Assembly (NCBI GenBank): GCA_030605745.1
Contig: JAUWHT010000083.1
Location: 1-5,517 of the forward strand
Direction: 5' to 3'
DNA: 5,517 nucleotides
Source of the DNA: Pirellulales bacterium
Lineage (GTDB): Bacteria; Planctomycetota; Planctomycetia; Pirellulales; Thermoguttaceae
Notes under the pieces: generated by a model
What the model saw: the letters and a program-made list of their open reading frames with translations, nothing else
Databases searched by the model: none
What the model was told of the DNA's origin: nothing
Translations under genes and position numbers: made by a program
Part shown: positions 1 through 5,334 of the stretch, piece after piece
How the letters are laid out: each line of letters begins with the position of its first letter
Position numbering within the stretch: position 1 is the stretch's first letter

Positions 1-2
1 TG

Positions 3-131
3 CTGGCGTACATCCAGTATCCGGCTCATGTCAGCGACCTGCAGCGAGAGGACTGGGCCGAACAACGAGAAAATGTTCTAACATCAGTATTAGACCGCTA
101 TAAACCCAAGAAATCCTTGCCAACATCGTGA
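3..131 (+). CDS. C-terminal end of an unidentified protein (5' part outside window)
   Basis: Frame 3 is open from the left edge to a TGA at 129-131 and encodes 42 residues. They begin LAYIQYPAHVSDLQREDWAE and end DRYKPKKSLPTS. The other two forward frames hit stops earlier (TAA at about 79-81, and TAA in the 'ccgctataa' segment near 103). The composition is protein-like: an amphipathic stretch rich in E, R, Q and L, then a basic Lys/Pro tail typical of a soluble C-terminus. I do not recognise the family and assign no function. It is not the usual C-terminus of GyrB. The 110-base gap to gyrA and the shared strand allow co-transcription but do not show it. Coding status is moderately likely; identity is unknown. 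Confidence 0.55.
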   Translation: MAYIQYPAHVSDLQREDWAEQRENVLTSVLDRYKPKKSLPTS

Positions 132-229
132 GGCACTACCCTGTGTTTGGTTTGAGCACTCTGTAAAGGACTGTCGGGGCCCCCGTTCCCGGAGGGGATT
201 TTGGGGTGTTTTCCGGCTGAAGCCTGCCG

Positions 230-235
230 AAAGGA
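230..235 (+). promoter_or_regulatory. Shine-Dalgarno AAAGGA that supports the TTG start of gyrA
   Basis: AAAGGA lies 6 bases upstream of the TTG at 242. The gyrA frame is closed upstream by a TGA at 218-220. Between that stop and the conserved domain, TTG 242 is the only ATG/GTG/TTG; the first in-frame ATG (residue 52) is already inside the conserved YAMSVIVSRALPDVRDGLKP block. The site therefore decides the start. Confidence 0.6.
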
Positions 236-241
236 TTCCCG

Positions 242-2992
242 TTGGCTGTCGACCCTAATCTGCCACCCGAACCGCCTGATCCGGGCGACAATCTGCCGCA
301 AGGAAGCCCCGCCGAGGGCAACGGCGACTCGGGGGGCAAGCTACTTAGGCTGCCCATCGAGGAGGAGCTGAAGGACAGCTACCTGACGTACGCTATGAGC
401 GTGATCGTCAGCCGGGCGCTGCCGGACGTGCGTGACGGGCTGAAGCCCTCGCAGCGGCGGATTCTGGTGGCGATGAACGACCTGAATCTGGGGCCGGGGT
501 CCGCCCGGGTCAAGTGCGCCAAAATCTCGGGCGATACGAGCGGCAACTACCACCCGCATGGCGAGGGTGTGATCTATCCCACCCTGGTCCGATTGGCCCA
601 GGAGTGGAACATGCGTCACGTGCTGGTCGACAAGCAGGGCAATTTCGGGTCGGTTGCCGGTCTGCCGCCGGCGGCCATGCGGTACACCGAGGCCCGCATG
701 TCGCCGATCGCCTCGGTGATGCTCGAGGACCTGAAGCTCGATACGGTCGACTACTTGCCGACCTACGACGAGCGGCGGACCGAACCGACGGTGCTGCCGT
801 CGAAGTTCCCCAACCTGCTGGTCAACGGCGCCACCGGTATCGCCGTGGGTATGGCCACGTCGATCCCGCCGCACAACCTGGGCGAGATTTGCGACGCGTT
901 GATCCGCGTGATCGACGAGCCGGAGGTCTCGATCGACGAGCTGTTGGAGATTGTCCCCGGCCCGGACTTCCCGACCGGCGGTGTGGTTTGCGGCCGCAGC
1001 GGCATCCGGAGCAGTTATCACACGGGCCGCGGGTCGATCGTGGTGCGTGCCCGAACGCGCGTCGAGGAGTTCGGCAAGAACCGCACGCGGATCATCGTTA
1101 GCGAGATTCCCTACCAGCAGGCCCGGGACCGGGTCGAGCAGCGGATCGCCGCCGCGGCGGCCGACGGCAAGGTCGCCGGTATCGCGGCCACCCGAAACGA
1201 AAGCGACCTGAAAGAGCCGGTCCGCCTGATACTGGAGCTTAAGCGCGACGCCGATCCCGACGTGGTGCTCAACCAGCTCTACCAGTTCACGCCGCTGCAA
1301 GAGAGTTTTTCGATCATCTTCCTGGCGCTGGTCGACGGCAAGCCGCGGGTGCTGTCGCTCAAAGAGCTGCTGGAGGAGTTCATTCGTCACCGGGTGGTGG
1401 TGATCCGCCGGCGCACGCAGTTCCTGCTAGCCAGGGCCCGGCATCGGAAGCACACGGCCGAGGGCCTGCTGCTGGCGCATGCCGACATCGACCAGGTGAT
1501 CCGCGTGATCCGCAGTTCATCGACCCAGGCCGAGGCCAAGGCCCGATTGATGGAGATCGAAGCCCCGGCGGCCATGCTGCGCAAAGCGCTGGGTGATGAT
1601 GGGTTCGCCGTCTTCCAATCGGAGCGGGGAGAAAGCGAAACCTATTCGCTCACACCCATCCAGGCCGATGCGATCCTCAAGATGACGCTTGGCCAGTTGG
1701 TTAACCTGGAACAAGAGAAGCTCGGTGAGGAGCATCGGGAACTACTGGCCAAGATGACCGATTACAGCCGTATCCTATCCGACGAGCGGAACATCCTGAC
1801 CATTGTTCGCGAGGACCTGCGCGAGCTGAAGCGGAAACACGCCAATCCCCGCCGCACCGAAATCAGCGGCGAGGAAATCGGCAGTCTCGAACTGGACGAC
1901 CTGATCGCCGAAGAGACAATGGTCGTCTCGATAAGCAGCAACGGCTACATCAAGCGCACGCCGGTGAAGGCCTACCGGGCACAGCGACGCGGCGGCAAGG
2001 GACTCAAAGGCGCAAAGACCGAAGAGGAAGACCCGATCCAACACCTGTTCGTCGCCAGCACACACGCCTACCTGTTGTTCTTCACCAGCAAGGGCAAGGT
2101 TTATTGGCGCAAGGTGTACGGGCTGCCGCAGCTTGGCCGGGACAGCCGCGGCCGGGCAATCGTCAACCTGCTGAACCTCGCCGAAGGCGAACAAATCACC
2201 GATTGCCGCGCAGTGAAGGACTTCGACCGGCCCGACCACCACCTGGTAATGGCCACTGCTCGCGGACTGGTCAAGAAAACGCCGCTTGAGGCCTACAGCC
2301 GGCCGATGAAAAGCGGGATCATCGCCATCAAACTCCGCCAGCGCGACGAACTGGTCGACGTGGTGGTTACCAAGCCGGGCGACGAATTGGGCCTCTCGAC
2401 CGCCCGCGGAATGGCCATCCGCTTTAAGGAGTCCGACGCCCGGCCGATGGGCCGCAACTCCAGCGGGGTGAAAGGGATCAACCTGATCGGCGACGATCAC
2501 GTGGTGGGCATGGTAGTGGCCGATCCGCAGGCGGCACTGCTGACCGTCTGCGCAAACGGCTACGGAAAGCGAACACCCTTCGGACCGAACCTCGAGACAG
2601 AACCCGCCGACGCCGCGCCCGACGACGAACAGACCGAAGCCGAATACAAACAGACCGAAGACAACAACAGCTACTCCGGACAGCGGTGCTATCGCACGCA
2701 GCGTCGCGGCGGCAAGGGGCTGCGCGACATCAAAACCACACGGCGGAACGGGCCGGTTATTGGCATCTGCCGCGTGAGCGAGCAGGACGAGTTGATGATG
2801 ATCACCGCCCGTGGCAAGATCCAACGCATCCGCGCCTCCGACATCAGCATCGTCGGACGCAATACCCAGGGCGTAAAGATCATGAACCTCGACCCGGGCG
2901 ACACGCTGGTGGCCGTCAAGCGAGTCCCGCAAGAAGGCAGTACAACTACGTTGGCGGCGTCTGATCCCGCCGGACCACAGTCTGACACTTGA
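242..2992 (+). CDS. gyrA: DNA gyrase subunit A (type IIA topoisomerase, DNA cleavage/religation subunit)
   Basis: GyrA forms the A2B2 gyrase with GyrB and cuts, passes and reseals DNA to introduce negative supercoils. The product is 916 residues (E. coli GyrA: 875). Visible in order: a Pro/Asp/Gly-rich N-terminal extension (1-36); the conserved EEELKDSYLTYAMSVIVSRA opening (from about 40); the breakage-reunion domain with HPHGEG at 104-109 and catalytic Arg147-Tyr148 in AAMRYTE; the NLLVNGATGIAVGMAT and IPPHNL blocks (191-213); VPGPDFPTGG (238-247); a coiled-coil region (about 365-530); RRTEI (537-541); then the beta-pinwheel C-terminal domain. That domain carries the gyrase-defining GyrA box QRRGGKG at 581-587, which separates it from ParC. 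Odd points: a second perfect QRRGGKG at 820-826, an acidic insert at 785-807, a short tail that is not acidic, and Gly109/Pro113 where E. coli has Ser83/Asp87. gyrB is not in the window. No clear gyrA promoter was seen. Confidence 0.97.
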   Translation: MAVDPNLPPEPPDPGDNLPQGSPAEGNGDSGGKLLRLPIEEELKDSYLTYAMSVIVSRALPDVRDGLKPSQRRILVAMNDLNLGPGSARVKCAKISGDTSGNYHPHGEGVIYPTLVRLAQEWNMRHVLVDKQGNFGSVAGLPPAAMRYTEARMSPIASVMLEDLKLDTVDYLPTYDERRTEPTVLPSKFPNLLVNGATGIAVGMATSIPPHNLGEICDALIRVIDEPEVSIDELLEIVPGPDFPTGGVVCGRSGIRSSYHTGRGSIVVRARTRVEEFGKNRTRIIVSEIPYQQARDRVEQRIAAAAADGKVAGIAATRNESDLKEPVRLILELKRDADPDVVLNQLYQFTPLQESFSIIFLALVDGKPRVLSLKELLEEFIRHRVVVIRRRTQFLLARARHRKHTAEGLLLAHADIDQVIRVIRSSSTQAEAKARLMEIEAPAAMLRKALGDDGFAVFQSERGESETYSLTPIQADAILKMTLGQLVNLEQEKLGEEHRELLAKMTDYSRILSDERNILTIVREDLRELKRKHANPRRTEISGEEIGSLELDDLIAEETMVVSISSNGYIKRTPVKAYRAQRRGGKGLKGAKTEEEDPIQHLFVASTHAYLLFFTSKGKVYWRKVYGLPQLGRDSRGRAIVNLLNLAEGEQITDCRAVKDFDRPDHHLVMATARGLVKKTPLEAYSRPMKSGIIAIKLRQRDELVDVVVTKPGDELGLSTARGMAIRFKESDARPMGRNSSGVKGINLIGDDHVVGMVVADPQAALLTVCANGYGKRTPFGPNLETEPADAAPDDEQTEAEYKQTEDNNSYSGQRCYRTQRRGGKGLRDIKTTRRNGPVIGICRVSEQDELMMITARGKIQRIRASDISIVGRNTQGVKIMNLDPGDTLVAVKRVPQEGSTTTLAASDPAGPQSDT
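2628..2660 (+). repeat. Two copies of a 12-base direct repeat with 21-base period, inside gyrA
   Basis: AACAGACCGAAG occurs at 2628-2639 and again at 2649-2660, exactly 21 bases (7 codons) apart. It encodes the two QTE units in the acidic insert of the GyrA C-terminal domain (EQTEAEY then KQTEDNN). In-frame spacing suggests the linker grew by a small tandem duplication that has since diverged. Confidence 0.75.
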
Positions 2993-3136
2993 CGACGCCT
3001 CCTACAAACGGATTTGCGGTTCTGGGTGAATGTCGCTCTGCAGTTACCCTTGGAGCAAGAGGACAACCCGGTCATCGCCGGCGATCATAAACTGGTCCAC
3101 ATCGTGTGTGTGGCTGGGGCATCCCCAAGACGATAG

Positions 3137-3165
3137 TTGCCACAGCCCACAGCTTATAGTATACT
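3137..3165 (+). promoter_or_regulatory. Predicted sigma70-type promoter for the GH20-like gene
   Basis: TTGCCA at 3137-3142 (5 of 6 match to TTGACA) and TATACT at 3160-3165 (5 of 6 match to TATAAT) are separated by exactly 17 bases. This would start transcription at about 3171-3173, leaving a leader of about 30 bases before the ATG at 3201. The site lies in a distinctly AT-richer patch between gyrA and the hydrolase, so the hydrolase probably has its own transcription unit. The predicted start also argues against an upstream TTG at 3168 as the start codon. Confidence 0.6.
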
Positions 3166-3187
3166 GATTGTTTTCGTCAAACCCCAC

Positions 3188-3192
3188 AGGAG
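3188..3192 (+). promoter_or_regulatory. Shine-Dalgarno AGGAG that fixes the ATG at 3201
   Basis: AGGAG is followed by 8 bases and then ATG 3201. Starting there puts a signal peptide directly at the N-terminus. The longer in-frame option (TTG 3168) would add 11 residues in front of it and has no comparable ribosome binding site. Confidence 0.7.
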
Positions 3193-3200
3193 AACCCGAG

Positions 3201-4379
3201 ATGTTCCACCGATGCTGGCTGTTGTCCGCCGTGATATTGGTCGTTGGACTTTCTGACGCGTGCCGTGCGGAGGAGGCTTCGGCCCTGCGGCTGGTGCCGT
3301 TTCCCAAGGAAGTGCAACTGAAAACGGGCACATTCGCGCTTGGCAGGAAGCTGGTCCTCGAAGCGCCCGCCGGTGCGGCCGAACTTCTCGCCGGCTTGAT
3401 CGGCGCCGAGTTGAAACGGGCCGGTTCGGCGGCGCCGAAAATTCATCACCTTGAAACAGAGGCACAGGTACTGCGGCTGGCAGGCGAAGCCCGTGGCAAA
3501 CCGCCGAAGTTTCGCTTCCGCGATAGCCCCACGCCGGAGGACTACGCATTGGTGGTCGGCGGCGAGGAAGTCGTTTGCGGGGCGCCGGGCGAAGCGGGGT
3601 TGTTTTACGCCGTGCAGACGCTCCGCCAGCTCATCCGGGCCAACCGCCGTGACGGGGGCCTACCGTGCCTCAACATCCGCGACTGGCCGTCGCTCCGCTG
3701 GCGATGCTTCCAGGACGACCTTACCCGGGGACCAAGCTCCACGCTGGATACGCTCAAGCTACAGATTGACCTGGGCGCCGCGCTGAAGATGAACTTGTTC
3801 ACCTATTACATGGAGTACCAGTACGCCTTCAAGAAGCACCCGATCATCGGGCCCAGCGACGGCTCGCTTACGCCCGAGGACCTTGTCGCCTTGGTCAAGT
3901 ATGCCAAGCCGCGGCATATCGACATTCTGGGCAACCAGCAGTCGTTCGGCCATTTTGAGGACATTCTCAAGCACCAACAGTACGCCCACCTGCGCGAATC
4001 CTCGTACATCCTCTCTCCGATCAAGGAAAAAAGCTACCAACTGCTCGACGACCTTTACTCCGAGGTGTGCCCGCTGCTGCCGTTTAAGATGTTCAACGTC
4101 TGCTGCGACGAGACGCATGACCTGGGCAAAGGGCCGTCGAAAGAACTGGCCCGGGAGATCGGCGTCGGCGGCGTCTACGTCCGGCACCTCCGCCGCGTCC
4201 ATGATCTGCTGAAGGAGAAATACAACAAGCTGAGTGCGGCTGGAACGCCTCGACCACCACCCCGCAGGATTTCAACCGGCGGATCGGCGCAGTGCTGTTC
4301 GGCGAGAAGGGCGACCACTTCGGCCAGGCCATCGAACTGCTGGGCCAAACCCACTGCTTGCCCGGCATGCTGGGCATGA
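3201..4379 (+). CDS. N-terminal ORF of the broken GH20-like gene: signal peptide, GH20 N-terminal domain, first half of the catalytic barrel
   Basis: The ORF has 392 codons from ATG 3201. Residues 1-22 are a signal peptide: short MFHR n-region, hydrophobic WLLSAVILVVGL, likely cut after CRA. Residues 30-145 match the GH20 N-terminal accessory domain: it opens LRLVPFPKEVQL, and DYALVVGGEEVVCGAPGEAG leads into LFYAVQTLRQLI. Residues 158-343 are the first barrel half: LNIRDWPSLRWRCFQDD, then NQQSFGHFEDIL (245-256), then FNVCCDETHDLGKG (298-311) with the presumed catalytic pair Asp303-Glu304 in the slot of the usual GGDE. Residues 344-392 (LSAAGTPRPPP and onward) are out-of-frame sequence, rich in Arg, Ser, Pro, Ala and Cys, ending at a chance TGA. 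A secreted product without the rest of the barrel should be inactive. The family call is strong; substrate is not knowable from this. Confidence 0.8.
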   Translation: MFHRCWLLSAVILVVGLSDACRAEEASALRLVPFPKEVQLKTGTFALGRKLVLEAPAGAAELLAGLIGAELKRAGSAAPKIHHLETEAQVLRLAGEARGKPPKFRFRDSPTPEDYALVVGGEEVVCGAPGEAGLFYAVQTLRQLIRANRRDGGLPCLNIRDWPSLRWRCFQDDLTRGPSSTLDTLKLQIDLGAALKMNLFTYYMEYQYAFKKHPIIGPSDGSLTPEDLVALVKYAKPRHIDILGNQQSFGHFEDILKHQQYAHLRESSYILSPIKEKSYQLLDDLYSEVCPLLPFKMFNVCCDETHDLGKGPSKELAREIGVGGVYVRHLRRVHDLLKEKYNKLSAAGTPRPPPRRISTGGSAQCCSARRATTSARPSNCWAKPTACPACWA

Positions 4380-4909
4380 AGAACCGGCGGTTCTGGCAGA
4401 ACGATTTCCCGCCGCAAACGAGTGCTTCCACCGCGCGGACATCGGCCGAGCGGCTGCTGAAACTCGTCCGGCCGGCCATCGAACATCTCGAAGCCTGCAA
4501 GAAGGACGCCACCGTCAATGCGAACCTGCTGGATCATTTCCTGTTGGGCGCCCGGCGAATGGAACTGATCGGCCAACGGATGCTCGACGGTCTGGAAGCG
4601 GTGCGGTGCTACACCAAGGCTTGTGAGACCGGCGGCCGAGAAGCCCTGCCGTGGCTGGACAAACTGGAAGTGCTGGTTCAACACAACCGCGATGCCCACG
4701 AAGCACTCGGCAAACAGTTCGCGCAGCTCTGGCTCGCCGAGAGCAAGCCGTACGCGCTGGCCTGGACGATGGACCGCTACAAGAAGAAGGTGAAGTGGTA
4801 TGACACTCTGGCCGGGCAGCTTGTCGATGCGCGCAAGAAGGCCGAGGCCGGCACACCGTTGCCGCCGCCGAAGCAAGTCGGGCTGACGCTGCCCGAGGGG
4901 AAGAAATAA
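4229..4909 (+). CDS. C-terminal remnant of the GH20-like gene (last barrel strand plus helical C-terminal domain)
   Basis: The frame is open from 4205 (after TGA 4202-4204). Homologous-looking sequence starts at GCT 4229: AECGWNASTTTPQDFNRRIG, which looks like the last barrel strand with its active-site Trp. About 205 residues follow from the first possible start, GTG 4292, to TAA 4907-4909. The region has LFGEKGDHFGQAIELLGQTH, then several amphipathic helices, and near the end PYALAWTMDRYKKKVKWYDT and a Lys/Pro-rich finish (LPPPKQVGLTLPEGKK). It has no signal peptide, no ribosome binding site at 4292, and overlaps the 5' ORF by 88 bases in a different frame. It is therefore most simply the detached 3' end of the same gene and is probably not translated on its own. 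Confidence 0.7.
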   Translation, partial: AECGWNASTTTPQDFNRRIGAVLFGEKGDHFGQAIELLGQTHCLPGMLGMKNRRFWQNDFPPQTSASTARTSAERLLKLVRPAIEHLEACKKDATVNANLLDHFLLGARRMELIGQRMLDGLEAVRCYTKACETGGREALPWLDKLEVLVQHNRDAHEALGKQFAQLWLAESKPYALAWTMDRYKKKVKWYDTLAGQLVDARKKAEAGTPLPPPKQVGLTLPEGKK

Positions 4910-5000
4910 ATGAAACGGAATACCAGGACTTGATTTTTCTTTGTGCCGGCCTAACATGGATGCACGTCGTTTTGTTCCTTTTATCGCGGTGGGCTGCTCT

Positions 5001-5324
5001 ATGCGACTGACTGAGATGGAGTAACGGGTCCTGCGGGAGCTGGTCGATGTCCTTCGCGAGGATCTTGGGGCTTCGGAAGTCCTTCTGTATGGCTCGGCCG
5101 CGCGGGACCAATTGCAAGAAGGCTCCGACATCGACCTGTTGGTGATTCTCCCGGAAGTCGATTGGGAGATCGAGAAGCAAGTGATAGAGCGCTGCTTTCG
5201 CGCCGAGTTGAAATGCGGCAGAATCATTTCAACGGCTTGTTTCACCGTGGACGAACTCACCAAAACTCCGCTGCGTGTTTCTCCCTTTGTCCTCAACGCC
5301 CGCAAGGAAGGGATCCCGTTGTGA
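5001..5324 (+). pseudogene. MNT-type minimal nucleotidyltransferase with in-frame TAA at codon 8
   Basis: Read from ATG 5001 the frame is MRLTEME, stop (TAA 5022-5024), RVLRELVDVLREDLG, and on to TGA 5322-5324, 107 codons in all. The core is VLLYGSAARDQLQEGSDIDL: Gly31-Ser32, ten residues, Asp43-x-Asp45, the GSX10DXD signature of the minimal DNA polymerase beta-like nucleotidyltransferases (NTP_transf_2). Many of these are antitoxins that modify a HEPN ribonuclease toxin using ATP. Where a third metal-binding carboxylate is expected (about residues 73-80, GRIISTAC) none is obvious. Downstream of the TAA there is no ATG, GTG or TTG before TTG 5112, which lies after the Gly-Ser motif. A CTG start at 5031, with GGAG at 5018-5021 nine bases upstream, could rescue expression, so loss of function is likely but not proven. 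Family about 0.9; pseudogene status about 0.55. Confidence 0.65.
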
Positions 5325-5334
5325 CTGAAGACAT

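Larger units (their letters stand above)
3201..4909 (+). pseudogene. Secreted GH20-like glycoside hydrolase (beta-N-acetylhexosaminidase family), disrupted by an internal out-of-frame deletion
   Basis: GH20 enzymes remove terminal N-acetylhexosamines from glycans by substrate-assisted catalysis. This locus encodes the start and end of such a protein, but not continuously. The first 343 codons (to AAG at 4227-4229) are read in one frame; the continuation AECGWNASTTTP is read in another frame from about 4229. In GH20 enzymes the catalytic Asp-Glu pair is followed by more than 100 residues before the last active-site Trp (from memory, Asp313-Glu314 and Trp442 in Streptomyces plicatus Hex). Here the gap from Glu304 to the Trp of ECGW is about 44 residues. 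So roughly 85-115 residues, including the middle aromatic residues of the pocket, are missing, and the net loss is 3k+1 bases. The promoter, ribosome binding site and signal peptide are intact, which suggests recent damage or an assembly error. Confidence 0.72.

Noticed and set aside
185..202. Hairpin around CCC-GGA-GGG followed by TTT as a terminator for the upstream gene
   Set aside because: The stem needs two G-T pairs and the T-run is only three or four bases; it is weak and sits within the gyrA leader.
341..1390. Long minus-strand open frame opposite gyrA (also one at 1775-2932)
   Set aside because: These are shadow frames caused by the high GC and codon bias of gyrA. Their translations are rich in Arg, His, Asp and Val and have no recognisable domain.
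3074..3127. Palindrome ATCGCCGGCGAT (3074-3085) and small hairpin TGGGG-CAT-CCCCA (3115-3127) as a gyrA terminator
   Set aside because: Neither is followed by a T-run, and the stems are short. They could be operator-like or chance; not enough for a call.
2993..3136. 47-codon open stretch continuing in the gyrA frame after its stop (contains NPVIAGDHKLVHIVCVAG)
   Set aside because: It looks fairly protein-like, but it has no ATG or ribosome binding site, no recognised family, and could only be made by stop readthrough. This length is expected by chance in GC-rich DNA.
4210..4240. Programmed ribosomal frameshift joining the two hydrolase ORFs
   Set aside because: No slippery heptamer or downstream structure is evident, and a frameshift would not restore the missing barrel segment.
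4292..4909. Independent gene starting at GTG 4292
   Set aside because: There is no ribosome binding site and no N-terminal signal. The frame contains protein-like sequence upstream of 4292 (AECGWNASTTTP) that belongs to the last barrel strand of the preceding hydrolase. It is better read as the 3' end of the same broken gene.
4930..4957. Promoter TTGATT, 16 bases, TAACAT before the nucleotidyltransferase
   Set aside because: Only 4 of 6 matches in each box; this is close to background. The T-rich stretch at 4934-4942 also lacks a hairpin and so is not a terminator.
4956..5024. 22-codon ORF from ATG 4956 as a leader peptide or alternative start for the nucleotidyltransferase
   Set aside because: It is in frame with the nucleotidyltransferase and ends at the same TAA, but no ribosome binding site or attenuator-like feature is visible. 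It would not bypass the stop codon.
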